Assembly: GCA_020630435.1 (NCBI GenBank)
Contig: JAHDBJ010000002.1
Coordinates: 124,001 to 188,000 of the forward strand
From: Saprospiraceae bacterium
GTDB lineage: Bacteria > Bacteroidota > Bacteroidia > Chitinophagales > Saprospiraceae
DNA: 64,000 nucleotides
Reading direction: 5' to 3'
Part shown: piece by piece, positions 9,698-19,799 of the stretch
Layout: each line of letters begins with the position of its first letter
How positions within the stretch are numbered: position 1 is the stretch's first letter
Notes under the pieces: model-generated
The model's database searches: none
Seen by the model: the letters and a program-made list of their open reading frames with translations, nothing else
Told to the model about the DNA's origin: nothing
Made by a program: the position numbers and the translations under genes

Positions 9698-10384
9698 ATG
9701 AATACACTTATCCATACACCCACAATAGATCTAAATAAGAGTTTCGATTTTTATGAGAAGCTGGGGTTCACAGTACTATCAAAAACCCATTTAAATTTAA
9801 TTACTGATGGGCATATGATTTTTGAATTGAGTTCAAATAGATATGCTCGTCCAGGCTTAAAACTTTATCGTGAAAATTTTGATACCATTCTTTATCGTTT
9901 AGAAGGAGAGTATGTTTTACATCCTATTCATAATGGTTATTTGTTGAATGATGGTAATGGCTTGATTATTTACTTTGTATGCGTAGATGTTGATTTTCCT
10001 TCCATTGATAAAGTCCCAAATGCTGTATTAGGAAATAATGTAGGATTGACGATTGAATGTTTCAATTTTAAACGTTCGCTCAAACTGTGGAAGATACTTG
10101 GTTATAAAGTCGTAGATGGCTCTGAGAAACAAGGTTGGATTGTTTTAAACAATGCTCAAGGATTTTCAGTTAGTTTGATGAAACCCCAGCAATGTCCACA
10201 TTTATTTATTACGCCTTCTATTTCATATTTTAATGGAAAGAAAAATATTGAAATAATAAAAAAAATAAAATCGATAGATATTCCAATTGAGCAAGAAATC
10301 ACCCATTTTAATGAAAAAGGAATTGTAGATAATATTATTTTGAGAGATCCAGGAGGTGTTGGATTCTTTATTTTTAATGATTGA
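9698..10384 (+). CDS. Glyoxalase/VOC-fold protein with two domains
   Basis: A 228-residue protein with two repeats of the vicinal-oxygen-chelate pattern. The first (1-110) opens TPTIDLNKSFDFYEKLGFTVL. The second (115-228) opens GLTIECFNFKRSLKLWKILGYKVV and ends with RDPGGVGFFIF. Each resembles the alpha-plus-beta unit of glyoxalase I, bleomycin-resistance proteins and extradiol dioxygenases. The usual metal ligands (His/Glu at fixed strand positions) are not clear, so catalysis is uncertain. It lies 114 bases after the E1 gene on the same strand, with no other functional link. The start ATG follows an AT-rich leader. Confidence 0.7.
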   Translation: MNTLIHTPTIDLNKSFDFYEKLGFTVLSKTHLNLITDGHMIFELSSNRYARPGLKLYRENFDTILYRLEGEYVLHPIHNGYLLNDGNGLIIYFVCVDVDFPSIDKVPNAVLGNNVGLTIECFNFKRSLKLWKILGYKVVDGSEKQGWIVLNNAQGFSVSLMKPQQCPHLFITPSISYFNGKKNIEIIKKIKSIDIPIEQEITHFNEKGIVDNIILRDPGGVGFFIFND

Positions 10385-10395
10385 TGATGTTTGGG

Positions 10396-10417
10396 AAAGC
10401 TTCAAGCAAGCTTTTTT
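10396..10417 (+). terminator. Intrinsic terminator after the VOC gene
   Basis: A perfect 7-bp stem AAAGCTT/AAGCTTT (10396-10402 with 10408-10414) and a 5-base loop run directly into a T tract (10412-10417). It sits 12 bases after the stop codon. Confidence 0.75.
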
Positions 10418-10471
10418 GTACCAGAAATTATCTTGAGATGTGCGATTTTTAAAAATCTATAAATAGAAATT

Positions 10472-10503
10472 AGAAGGTTTAACAATAAATCACTAAACCT
10501 TCT
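10472..10503 (-). terminator. Inverted repeat, probable terminator of gltBD
   Basis: A perfect 10-bp stem AGAAGGTTTA/TAAACCTTCT (10472-10481 with 10494-10503) and a 12-base loop, 50 bases beyond the gltD stop on the minus strand. The bases after it on that strand (AATTTCTATTT) form only a weak U tract. It lies between convergent genes and may serve both. Confidence 0.55.
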
Positions 10504-10553
10504 CTAAACTCATTTTAATATAGTGGGGTTGACGTTTGTTTATAAAAGTAAGT

Positions 10554-12026
10554 CTAAATGTTAAGACTTAAAGCACCAACATCTTTAGCTTCTAGGTTAG
10601 AAGACCCCATTAAGTAGGTATCTACTCGTCGAGCAGCCTCTCTTCCTTCTGAAATAGCCCAAACCACTAAAGATTGCCCTCTACGCATATCTCCTGCTGC
10701 AAATATTTTATCTAAACTAGTCTTATAGTTATTGTCAACGACATTGCCTCTTTGATCTGTCTCTACCCCTAATTGATTGAGCATTCCTTCGTGTTGCGGA
10801 TGAACAAATCCAATTGCTAGTAGCACCAATTCACAGGGTATTTCTCGTTCACTGTCTTCTACTTCTACAAAAGTTGCTCTATCACTACCTTTAGGAATTT
10901 TCCATTCTATATCCACTAGTTTAACAGCTTTTAGATTTCCATTTTCATCACCAATAAATTCTTTCGTTAAAATCGCCCACTCTCTATCACATCCTTCTTC
11001 ATGAGAAGAGGAAGTACGAAGTTTCATTGGCCATAAAGGCCAAGGGGTGGATGTTGCTCTTTCTGCTGGGGGTTTGCTCAAAAGCTCTATTTGAGTGATG
11101 GAATTTGCCTTGTGTCTATTTGATGTTCCAACACAATCTGAACCTGTATCTCCACCACCAATGACAAGAACATTTTTACCTGTAGCCAATATCTCTTCGG
11201 ATGCTTCAAACTTATCACCTGCTACCCTACGATTATTTTGCTCAAGAAAATCCATTGCGAAGTGAATTCCTTTTAAGTTTCTACCTTTTATAGGCAAATC
11301 TCTAGGAATTGTAGAACCCCCACAAAGTACAACAGCGTCGTTTTCATTTACAAGGTCTTTTGCATTAATATTTACACCTACATTACAATTGGTCTTGAAT
11401 TGTATCCCTTCTGCTTCCATTATAGCAACTCTTCTATCTACAACCCATTTTTCTAATTTAAAATCAGGTATCCCATATCGAAGAAGTCCTCCTATACGGT
11501 CTTTACGTTCATAAACCGTAACATCATGCCCTGCTTTATTGAGTTGTGCTGCCGCAGCTAGCCCTGCAGGGCCAGATCCCACAACAGCTACTTTTTTACT
11601 TGTTCGAATAGTGGGAGGTTTAGGGCGTATATAACCCTTTTCATATGCCATTTCTGCAATTGATTTTTCAATATGTTCAATGGCTACAGGAGGTTGGTTA
11701 ATACCCAAAACACAAGCAGATTCACAGGGCGCAGGACAGATTCTACCTGTAAACTCAGGAAAATTATTGGTGCTACTTAATATTTCAATTGCTTCTTCCC
11801 AATCTTCCTTATATACAGCGTCATTAAATTCTGGAATAATATTACCTAATGGACAGCCGTTATGACAAAAAGGAATGCCACAATCCATGCACCGAGCAGC
11901 TTGTTTTTCAGTATCTTCTGTACTAAATTCCTCATATATTTCTTTATAATCCTCTATTCTTTTCTTAGGATTTCTTGATTTTGGTAATACTCTATTATAT
12001 TTTAAAAAACCTTTTGGATCAGCCAT
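10554..12026 (-). CDS. gltD: Glutamate synthase, small (beta) subunit GltD
   Basis: This is the NAD(P)H-oxidising flavoprotein of glutamate synthase, which feeds electrons to GltB. The 490 aa length is typical. The N-terminal cysteine-rich domain has Cys46, 49, 54 and 58 (ARCMDCGIPFCHNGCPLG) and Cys97, 101 and 105 (GRICPAPCESAC) for two [4Fe-4S] clusters. The FAD motif is VAVVGSGPAGLAAA (about 146-159), the NAD(P)H motif VLVIGGGDTGSDC (about 287-299), and the C-terminal FAD motif AAGDMRRGQSLVVWAISEG. It follows gltB with a 55-base gap, so they form one operon. A second protein of the same fold lies at 21229-23025 in a different complex. Confidence 0.97.
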   Translation of the reverse strand: MADPKGFLKYNRVLPKSRNPKKRIEDYKEIYEEFSTEDTEKQAARCMDCGIPFCHNGCPLGNIIPEFNDAVYKEDWEEAIEILSSTNNFPEFTGRICPAPCESACVLGINQPPVAIEHIEKSIAEMAYEKGYIRPKPPTIRTSKKVAVVGSGPAGLAAAAQLNKAGHDVTVYERKDRIGGLLRYGIPDFKLEKWVVDRRVAIMEAEGIQFKTNCNVGVNINAKDLVNENDAVVLCGGSTIPRDLPIKGRNLKGIHFAMDFLEQNNRRVAGDKFEASEEILATGKNVLVIGGGDTGSDCVGTSNRHKANSITQIELLSKPPAERATSTPWPLWPMKLRTSSSHEEGCDREWAILTKEFIGDENGNLKAVKLVDIEWKIPKGSDRATFVEVEDSEREIPCELVLLAIGFVHPQHEGMLNQLGVETDQRGNVVDNNYKTSLDKIFAAGDMRRGQSLVVWAISEGREAARRVDTYLMGSSNLEAKDVGALSLNI

Positions 12027-12081
12027 TTTTTCTTTTTTTAATTAATGGAAATAAAAAATTATCTTTAAATGCGCCTCTATC

Positions 12082-15000
12082 TTAATTTATCACTACTAAT
12101 TTTTTATTATTCTTTCCTAATACTGCTTTATAATCTCTAGGCATCACTTTAGTGAAATGCTTTTTATAGTTATCCCATTCATTCAAAATATCTAGTGCAA
12201 GTTGGCTACTAGTATGGGCAAAATGATTGCGAATTAGATTCCTTAAGGTATCGAAATCTTCATCTTCCATAGGGTCTAAATCAACCATTTCCATATTACA
12301 CTTGCTTTCAAATGCTTTATTCGGATTGTAGATATAGGCAACGCCACCACTCATCCCAGCAGCAAAGTTCTTACCTGTTTCACCTAATATAACAACAACT
12401 CCACCTGTCATGTATTCACAGCCATGATCACCTATTCCTTCGATGACTGCTTTTACCCCAGAGTTACGCACACAGAACCGCTCACCTGCCATACCTTTGA
12501 TATAAGCATCTCCTGAAGTCGCACCATAAAAAGCTACATTTCCAATGATAATATTCTCCTTTGGTACAAAATCGGTTGGTATATCTCTATCAGGGCTAAC
12601 GACTAGGGTGCCACCTGATAATCCTTTACCAAAATAATCATTTGCTTCACCTTCTAATACAAATTGTATCCCTCTAGCTCCAAATGCACCGAAACTTTGT
12701 CCCGCAGAGCCTCTAAATCGATACTGTATTGTGTGTTGTGGTAGTCCTTTGCCTTTATATCGTTTTGAAATTTCATTTGATAAAATCGTACCAACAGCTC
12801 TATCTGTATTTTTGATATTAAATTGTCCTTTGACTTGTCTGCCTTCTTCGAGTGCGGGTCTTGCTTGTTGTAACAATCTCCAGTCTAGTACTTCAGCTAT
12901 TCCATGATCTTGTTCTATTTTTTTATATTTTCCAACGGTCTCATCAACAGGTTCTTTATATAAAATAGGACTTAAATCAAGGTGTTTATATTTCCAGTGA
13001 TTGATATTACTTTTAGCTTTTAGCATCTCTACTCTTCCCACCATTTCATTGACTGTTTTAAATCCAAGTTCTGCCATGATTTCTCGTAGATCTTGAGCCA
13101 AATATTTGAAAAAAGTAATAACGTGTTCAGGTTTGCCAGTAAAACGTTTTCTTAAAGTTTCGTCTTGTGTTGCAATTCCAACAGGACAGGTATTAACGTG
13201 ACATTTACGCATCATAATGCATCCCTCTACAATAAGTGCAGCCGTTGCGATTCCCCATTCTTCTGCTCCTAGAAGCGTTGCAATAGCCAAATCCCTTCCT
13301 GTACGTATTTGTCCATCAGTTTGTAAGGTAACCCTATCTCGAAGTTTATTTTTGACGAGTGTTTGATGAGATTCTGCAAGCCCTAATTCCCAAGGCAATC
13401 CTGCATGGCGGATTGAGGTTAAAGGTGAGGCTCCTGTACCGCCATCATGACCTGAAATTAAGATGGCATCAGCATGAGCTTTTGCTACTCCTGAAGCAAT
13501 AATTCCAACGCCAGCTTTAGAAACTAGTTTTACATTAATTCTAGCTGCTCTATTAGCATTTTTTAAATCAAAAATTAACTGTGCAAGATCTTCAATCGAG
13601 TAGATATCATGGTGTGGAGGAGGGGAGATAAGTCCTACGCCTGGTGTGGAGTGTCTTACACGTCCAATCCAATCGTTTACTTTATGACCAGGTAACTGTC
13701 CGCCTTCTCCAGGTTTTGCGCCTTGTGCCATCTTAATTTGCAACTCATCTGCATTCGATAAATAATAGCTGGTGACACCAAATCTACCTGAAGCAACTTG
13801 TTTCGTTGCAGAGCGTTCCCAATCTCCATTCTCTTTCTTTTCAAAACGAATTTCATCTTCGCCACCTTCACCACTATTGCTTTTTGCACCAATGCGGTTC
13901 ATAGCAATCGCTAAAGTTGTATGTGCCTCATGCGAGATAGAGCCGAAAGACATCGCCCCAGTAGCAAAACGTTTTAATATATTTTCAAGAGGTTCGACTT
14001 GCTCTATAGGTATAGGGCGACCTTTTCTAAAATCTAAAAGTCCTCGTAATGTACAAGCTTTTTCGGACTGATTATTAATAACATCTGTATATTGTTTAAA
14101 CATCTTGTAGTCCTCTGTTCGAGTAGACACTTGTAAAAGATGTACCGATTTTGGATTGAAAAGGTGAAATTCTCCTCGTCTTTTCCATTGATAGACACCA
14201 CCTACTTCAAGCTGATCTTTAGTAGTTGATTTTTCAGGATAAGCTAATTTTATTCTAGTTAAAATTTCTTGCGCTACTCCATCAAAACCAATTCCCTCAA
14301 TTCTTGAAATAGTCCCTTTGAAACATTTACGAACAATTGTTGAGTTTAATCCTAAGATCTCAAAAATTTGGGCACCCTTATAGGAGTGTAGAGTTGAAAT
14401 ACCAATCTTGGACATAACTTTTAAAAGCCCTTTACCAATAGATTTGATGTAAATCTGAATCAATTTTTCTAAGCTATAGTCATTGTCAAAGAAATTGACT
14501 GCTTTTAAGTCGGCTATAGTAGAAAATGCTAAGTAAGGATTAATCGCATCTGCTCCGAAACCAACTAAAGTAGCAAAATGATGTACTTCTCTTACCTCAC
14601 CAGATTCAACAATTATTGACGTTTGATTCCTTAAACCTCTGCTAATTAGATGATGATGGATAGCACCAACCGCCATAAGAGAGGGGATGGGAGCTAAACG
14701 ATTATCTGCATTTCTATCCGATAAGACTAATATTTTTACACCATTGCGGGTTAGATTCTCTGCTACACCACAAATATAATCGATAGCAGCTTCTAAGCGT
14801 CCTTCTGCTCCATCTGCATTAAATAGTATATCAATCGTTCCTGCTTTATAATTTTGATGATTAATATATTTCAGCTTACTCAAATCTTCATTGGTCAAGA
14901 CAGGCTGTGGAAGGTGAATAAATTTAGCCTGTTCTTCTGAGCGTTTCAAAATATTACCATCTCCACCAATAGAAGAGTGTAAAGACATGACCGAGCGTTC

Positions 15001-16611
15001 TCTAATCGGATCTATAGGAGGATTGGTTACTTGAGCAAATAGTTGTTTGAAGTAGTTGGCTAAGTGTTGAGATTGGTGTGATAAAACAGCTAAGGGTGTA
15101 TCTGTACCCATTGAGCCAAGGGGATCTTTTTGGACTTTGATCATTGGACCAATGATAACCTTAAGATCTTCTTTGGTATAACCAAAGAGCTGTTGTTTAG
15201 TAAATAAAGTCTTTTTATCAAGTTGAATGGCTTCTACATTTTTACTTGGTAGTGTATTTAGGTTTGTTTTGTATTTGTTGAGCCAATCTGCATAGGGAGA
15301 ATTTTTACAAACAACTTCTTTTAATTCTTCATCACCAACAATACGCTTTTCGTCTAGATCGGCAATAAGCATTCGCCCAGGCTGTAGTCTCCCTTTTTTG
15401 ACAACTTTAGATTGATCAATTGGTAATGCTCCAGCTTCACTAGCCACAATGAGCATATTATCTGAAGTAAGTGTATATCTTGAAGGACGAAGACCATTTC
15501 TATCTAATGTTGCACCAACTACAATCCCATCCGTAAAACAAATCGATGCAGGGCCATCCCATGGTTCCATTAGTTGTTCATGGTATTGATAAAATGCTTT
15601 TTTAAAGTCAGCCATTTCACCATCATGCTGCCATGCTTCAGGTATCATCATCATTAGAGCATGAGGCAAAGAATAACCGCCTAGTACAAGAAACTCTAGT
15701 ACATTATCAAAGTTTCCAGAGTCCGATAGATTTTGACCACAGATAGGTAATAATTTCTCAATTTCATTATCGGTATAAAGGGTAGACTTTAGTAATTTTT
15801 CTCTAGACTTCCACCAGTTAATATTTCCTTGTATGGTATTAATTTCTCCATTATGAGCAATATATCTAAACGGTTGTGCTAATTTCCACTTAGGAATTGT
15901 ATTGGTTGAAAATCGAGAATGTACTAAGGCTATAGCTGTTCGATATAACTCATCTTGCAAATCAGGAAAATAAGGACGAACTTGAAAAGTAGTAAGTTGT
16001 CCTTTATAGGCAATTGTTTTATAGGAAAACGAAGTGATGTAAAAATGTTCTTTGGTTTGCGGATAGGTATTGTGTATCTTATGAGTAGAATATTTTCTTA
16101 GCACATATAACCTTCTTTCTAGTGCTTTTTTATCAGGCATTGCCGTTTGAGGTTGAACAAAAACCTGTTCCATTCTAGGTTCAACTTTTAGTGCAGAATC
16201 GCCAATTTCTTCATTATCTGTTGGGACTTTTCTATATCCCAATAGTTCAAATCCCAGCTCGTCAATATAATCATTTAGTAAAACTCGACATTGCTCTCTA
16301 AGATTTTTTTCATTAGGGAAAAAAACCATCCCTACGCCATAATTTCCAAAATCAGGTAATGATATACCAGACTCTCTACATTTTTTAGCGAAAAAATCAT
16401 GAGGAATTTGTGTTAAGATTCCAGCACCATCGCCTGTATTAGGCTCACAACCGCAAGCACCACGATGTTCCATGTTTTGTAACATGGCAAGGGCGTCTTC
16501 TACAATTTGATGTGATTTAATTCCATTGAGGTTGGCTATCAAGCCAGTTCCACAAGAATCTTTTTCTAAGGAAGGAGTATAAAGTCCCTTCTGCTCTGTA
16601 TCTTCTTTCAT
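12082..16611 (-). CDS. gltB: Glutamate synthase, large (alpha) subunit GltB
   Basis: GltB (1509 aa) makes two glutamates from glutamine and 2-oxoglutarate. The N-terminal class II amidotransferase follows a short propeptide; the expected nucleophile is Cys20 in EKDSCGTGLIA, exposed after processing. The FMN/2-oxoglutarate barrel lies in the middle (SGEGGEDEIRFEKKENGDW; ILISGHDGGTGASPLTS). The [3Fe-4S] ligands are in CIMMRKCHVNTCPVG. The C-terminal beta-helix has repeated G-rich turns (GGTLVV, GGVVVILGETGKNFAAGMSGG). Length and order are normal. It is the first gene of gltB-gltD. The divergent region upstream (16612-17058) must hold its promoter, but I see no TAnnTTTG on that strand. Confidence 0.98.
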   Translation of the reverse strand: MKEDTEQKGLYTPSLEKDSCGTGLIANLNGIKSHQIVEDALAMLQNMEHRGACGCEPNTGDGAGILTQIPHDFFAKKCRESGISLPDFGNYGVGMVFFPNEKNLREQCRVLLNDYIDELGFELLGYRKVPTDNEEIGDSALKVEPRMEQVFVQPQTAMPDKKALERRLYVLRKYSTHKIHNTYPQTKEHFYITSFSYKTIAYKGQLTTFQVRPYFPDLQDELYRTAIALVHSRFSTNTIPKWKLAQPFRYIAHNGEINTIQGNINWWKSREKLLKSTLYTDNEIEKLLPICGQNLSDSGNFDNVLEFLVLGGYSLPHALMMMIPEAWQHDGEMADFKKAFYQYHEQLMEPWDGPASICFTDGIVVGATLDRNGLRPSRYTLTSDNMLIVASEAGALPIDQSKVVKKGRLQPGRMLIADLDEKRIVGDEELKEVVCKNSPYADWLNKYKTNLNTLPSKNVEAIQLDKKTLFTKQQLFGYTKEDLKVIIGPMIKVQKDPLGSMGTDTPLAVLSHQSQHLANYFKQLFAQVTNPPIDPIRERSVMSLHSSIGGDGNILKRSEEQAKFIHLPQPVLTNEDLSKLKYINHQNYKAGTIDILFNADGAEGRLEAAIDYICGVAENLTRNGVKILVLSDRNADNRLAPIPSLMAVGAIHHHLISRGLRNQTSIIVESGEVREVHHFATLVGFGADAINPYLAFSTIADLKAVNFFDNDYSLEKLIQIYIKSIGKGLLKVMSKIGISTLHSYKGAQIFEILGLNSTIVRKCFKGTISRIEGIGFDGVAQEILTRIKLAYPEKSTTKDQLEVGGVYQWKRRGEFHLFNPKSVHLLQVSTRTEDYKMFKQYTDVINNQSEKACTLRGLLDFRKGRPIPIEQVEPLENILKRFATGAMSFGSISHEAHTTLAIAMNRIGAKSNSGEGGEDEIRFEKKENGDWERSATKQVASGRFGVTSYYLSNADELQIKMAQGAKPGEGGQLPGHKVNDWIGRVRHSTPGVGLISPPPHHDIYSIEDLAQLIFDLKNANRAARINVKLVSKAGVGIIASGVAKAHADAILISGHDGGTGASPLTSIRHAGLPWELGLAESHQTLVKNKLRDRVTLQTDGQIRTGRDLAIATLLGAEEWGIATAALIVEGCIMMRKCHVNTCPVGIATQDETLRKRFTGKPEHVITFFKYLAQDLREIMAELGFKTVNEMVGRVEMLKAKSNINHWKYKHLDLSPILYKEPVDETVGKYKKIEQDHGIAEVLDWRLLQQARPALEEGRQVKGQFNIKNTDRAVGTILSNEISKRYKGKGLPQHTIQYRFRGSAGQSFGAFGARGIQFVLEGEANDYFGKGLSGGTLVVSPDRDIPTDFVPKENIIIGNVAFYGATSGDAYIKGMAGERFCVRNSGVKAVIEGIGDHGCEYMTGGVVVILGETGKNFAAGMSGGVAYIYNPNKAFESKCNMEMVDLDPMEDEDFDTLRNLIRNHFAHTSSQLALDILNEWDNYKKHFTKVMPRDYKAVLGKNNKKLVVIN

Positions 16612-17058
16612 TGTGATTCGATTTACATTAATAACTTAGTGTTAAAAGTACACCTTTAAACTGTGATATACAATATTATTAATAAAATTTTAAAAATTCA
16701 TCTTTAAAAAGAAGAAAATTAGGAGCTTTGTTGAAGTTGTAAAATCTTTATAGTGTGCTATACTTGAAAGATGATATAATTATTTGATTGAGATTCAAAA
16801 TTTTTTATGTAATAAGTGTATATTTTACATTTATATTTGGAAATGTAGATAGGAATCAAAATTTTAAAACTGATTTTTATATACTAATTTTATATCATAT
16901 GAATAAATTAATATTGAGGGCTTTAAACTACTTATAATATCAATTTTTATTAAAAATGATTATTATGCGGTTTCATTTTTACAAAAGGGATCGTTGTTAT
17001 TTTAATAATATCTTTAGGATATTAGATGCAATTTTTACAAAAAAGGGATTATCGGTAT
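16612..17058. other. AT-rich divergent intergenic region, gltB and helical-repeat gene
   Basis: About 445 bases between divergent starts, very AT-rich, with no gene. A 7-bp hairpin TAATATC/GATATTA (17006-17012 with 17018-17024) sits just before the alternative upstream ATG at 17026. Both genes should have promoters here, but no -7 element stands out. Confidence 0.5.
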
Positions 17059-18498
17059 ATGGAAAAAAGTAAGTTAATACAATTATTAAAAAGTTTAAGC
17101 AAAAAGGAATTTGGAGAGTTAGAGCATTTTGTTAAAAGTCCTATTCACAATAAAGATAAAGATGCTGTTAAGCTATATCAATATCTTAAAAAGTGTTTTC
17201 CAGATTTTCCTACATATAAAATAAAAAAAGAGCAGGTTACAGCCGCAGTATATGGAACTAAAAATGATAAAAATTTAAAAAAACTCAAGTACCCTGCATC
17301 AGCTATGACTAAATGTGTAGAAGACTATATTTTGTGGAAAGGATTACAAAAAGAACAAAGAGATGCAGATATACTAAGTTTAAAAGTTTACCAGAAAAGA
17401 GGATTAGATAAGTTTTTTTTAAAAAAAGTTGAGGACATTAAAAGGGCGTTAGAGTCTAATCCTGAAATAGGACACGATTACTATTTATTCAAGCATATAA
17501 TGTATGAACTTGTCTACGATAATACAAGTACGAGTCGTGTAGGTGATAAGTTTGAAGAAGTTTTACAGCAAAAGAAAGAGAATCTGGAACTTTTTTACAC
17601 CAGTACTAGACTTTACCATTATTTACAGGATCTCAATAGAACAGAACTACTTTTTTCTGCAAACAAACCTGCACCTTTTAATATGATTATTAAAGAAATA
17701 GAAGGAAAAGCGTTGTATGATAAGCATCCAATTTTTGAAATTTATGTGTTTTTGGCTAAAAATATTCCCACAGTAGATTCCTTCGATGCTGAAGAAACAA
17801 AGAGAGTGCTATTACTCTTTTATGAAAATGCTAGAATTTTCAGTTATTATATAAATAATACAATTGCACTACTTTTTATTCAATTTCTAACAAAAGTCTA
17901 CAATCATGGAAATGTAGATTTGATATCAGCTATTTTTAGTATCATTAAATTTGGTATTGAAAAGAAAATATTACATTTAGAAAATGGAAATATCATGCCG
18001 ATTATCTTTTATAATGCGATTATTTTTGCATGTGAAAATGGAGCGTTTGATTGGAGCAATTTTTTATTAGAAAAGGAGGCGATAAACTTGCCTAACACTC
18101 ATAGAGATAGTATAATATCTTTATCTAATGCCTATATTAATACTAGTCAAGGAAACCATGATGCCTGCCTTACTATTTTGAGTAGGGTAAACTATAAAAA
18201 GCATTATTACTTTTATGATATAATGGTAAAAACACTTGTAATTAGATGTTATTTTGAACAAAAAGAATCCAATTTGTTATATAATTATTTAGAAACGTTT
18301 TATGCTTTTGTAAGAAGACATAACCTTATATCTGTAGGCCAAAAAGAACGATTTAATAGATATGGACGATTTGTTTTAATTTTGGATAATAATCGTTATT
18401 CTAGAAAATACACAAAAAAAGAACTGTATAATAAATTAAGCCAAGAAAAAAATATATACTTTCGTTCTTGGCTTAATCGAATGATTACGAAACAATAA
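17059..18498 (+). CDS. Bacteroidota-specific helical-repeat protein, function unknown
   Basis: I use the ATG at 17059 (479 aa), since the conserved opening MEKSKLIQLLKSLSKKEFGELE begins there; an in-frame ATG at 17026 would add 11 residues. The pattern of an N-terminal LLKSLSKKEFGELEHFVKSP box, then HNKDKDAVKLYQYLKKCFPDFP, recurs in large paralogous families of uncharacterised Bacteroidota proteins. The rest is alpha-helical with TPR-like aromatic and Leu spacing (NAYINTSQGNHDACLTILSR near 370-390). There is no signal peptide or membrane segment, so it is cytoplasmic. The role is unknown; a scaffold function would suit the fold. Its last 60 bases contain a strong inverted repeat (see the terminator at 18436). 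Confidence 0.7.
   Translation: MEKSKLIQLLKSLSKKEFGELEHFVKSPIHNKDKDAVKLYQYLKKCFPDFPTYKIKKEQVTAAVYGTKNDKNLKKLKYPASAMTKCVEDYILWKGLQKEQRDADILSLKVYQKRGLDKFFLKKVEDIKRALESNPEIGHDYYLFKHIMYELVYDNTSTSRVGDKFEEVLQQKKENLELFYTSTRLYHYLQDLNRTELLFSANKPAPFNMIIKEIEGKALYDKHPIFEIYVFLAKNIPTVDSFDAEETKRVLLLFYENARIFSYYINNTIALLFIQFLTKVYNHGNVDLISAIFSIIKFGIEKKILHLENGNIMPIIFYNAIIFACENGAFDWSNFLLEKEAINLPNTHRDSIISLSNAYINTSQGNHDACLTILSRVNYKKHYYFYDIMVKTLVIRCYFEQKESNLLYNYLETFYAFVRRHNLISVGQKERFNRYGRFVLILDNNRYSRKYTKKELYNKLSQEKNIYFRSWLNRMITKQ
18436..18476 (-). terminator. Hairpin inside the 3' end of the plus-strand gene, likely terminator for the minus gene
   Basis: A perfect 12-bp stem TTAAGCCAAGAA/TTCTTGGCTTAA (18436-18447 with 18465-18476) and a 17-base loop. 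It lies within the coding end of the helical-repeat gene, 31 bases past the stop of the convergent T9SS gene. On the minus strand it is followed by TTTATTATA. The two genes are only 9 bases apart, so the terminator seems to be built into the coding sequence. Confidence 0.55.
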
Positions 18499-18507
18499 AA
18501 ATTATAG

Positions 18508-19392
18508 TTATAGCTTTAATAGCTTTTCGGTAGTTAATTTTTTATCGGAACGAATGGTCAACAAGTAAGTCCCTCTTGACAATAAATTTATATCGAAACG
18601 GTGATGACCTGAGTTATAGTAGCCACTAAAAATAACTCTTCCAGAAATATCACTTAATGTAACCTCTTGTAAATCGTTTTTGACGATAATATTCACTACA
18701 TCTTTAGTTGGATTAGGAAAAATAGAAACTGTAGGATGATTTGTTAATCGATTACCTGGTGTATCACATGAAATGTCTGCTTTGCCTGCTATATAAGAAT
18801 AAAATAAAGGTGTTCCTGTTTTAGGATATTGAATATTGACGGATGCAACTTCAACATTGATACTGTATGGTTCAGTAGGTGTATAAGTATTATAATCTTT
18901 ATTAATATTTACGATTCCTCCTGAATTGTCAGGTGGTACAGGTTTACCACCTAATACAGGTATGATTCCAGGTTTCATCTGTCCTTTTAAATTGTATTTT
19001 TTAGATTTTTTATCATAATAGAATAAACTTTTATCATATCCTTGAATAGTAGTGATTCTAAACTTAGGTACAGCAATGCCATCAATAAAATATTCGTTGT
19101 TTTCTAAGGATTCTATAGTTGCAAAACATACTAAATCTCCATCTAGCCAAAGAGTAAAATCTTCATCTGTAGTCATATAGGCATAAAAATCAATTGTTAC
19201 AGAAGTGGCTTCAGAGAGCGATTCTGGAAGATTATCAAATTGAAATTCAAATTGGAAATTATTGTTGTTACAATCGGAATAGTAAAAAAAAGGTTCGACA
19301 GTTATAGAGTTTAATGGATTGCCTTGGGCTTGGAGTCTTAGAGAAAAAAAAATAATTATTAATACACTTGGGAATAGCTTCAAGAATTTCAT
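18508..19392 (-). CDS. Secreted protein with T9SS type A sorting domain
   Basis: A 294-residue exported protein. The signal peptide MKFLKLFPSVLIIIFFSLRL ends at about residue 22 (LQAQ). The middle part has beta-rich segments with aromatic residues and no family I recognise. The last 75 residues form a type A C-terminal sorting domain: VSIFPNPTKDVVNI, VTLSDISGRVIFSG, HRFDINLLSRGTYLLTI, ending EKLLKL. Proteins like this cross the outer membrane through the type IX system and are anchored or released. No partner gene. The passenger's function is unknown. Confidence 0.85.
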   Translation of the reverse strand: MKFLKLFPSVLIIIFFSLRLQAQGNPLNSITVEPFFYYSDCNNNNFQFEFQFDNLPESLSEATSVTIDFYAYMTTDEDFTLWLDGDLVCFATIESLENNEYFIDGIAVPKFRITTIQGYDKSLFYYDKKSKKYNLKGQMKPGIIPVLGGKPVPPDNSGGIVNINKDYNTYTPTEPYSINVEVASVNIQYPKTGTPLFYSYIAGKADISCDTPGNRLTNHPTVSIFPNPTKDVVNIIVKNDLQEVTLSDISGRVIFSGYYNSGHHRFDINLLSRGTYLLTIRSDKKLTTEKLLKL

Positions 19393-19799
19393 TGGATAGA
19401 TTTTAAATAGTTTTAAGATAAAATTACAAATTAGTGTAACAGTATTAGGGTATTAAATACGTCACTCAATTTACGTGTAAAACTTTTTATAAAAAAGGAC
19501 AAAATTGTCAAAAAATCGGAAGATTTAGAACTTGGAGTGTTTTTAAGTATTTGTTAAACAGTAGCTTATGTTTTTATTTGTTGATTTATTGTCGATGGAA
19601 ATATACTTTTTGATAATCAAATAAATGACAAAATTTATGCCAATTAGTAGTATTAGATTAGTCACAAATTATATTTATTTTTATGTATCGTGTTAGATAT
19701 GTTATTTATACTTATGGGAAAATATTTTTTGTGTTTGCACTGTCACAAAAAAGCTTAATAAAATAGATACTATATAGTAAATAGTATAAATTGAACGAT
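19393..19799. other. Intergenic region upstream of the histidine kinase
   Basis: About 405 AT-rich bases between divergent genes. Only short inverted repeats are seen (GACAA/TTGTC near 19498-19510). No gene, RNA or clear -7 element was found. Confidence 0.5.

Noticed and set aside
10554-12026. gltD as part of the KOR complex
   Set aside because: It sits 55 bases after gltB on the same strand and matches GltD in length; the KOR-linked flavoprotein is the separate gene at 21229.
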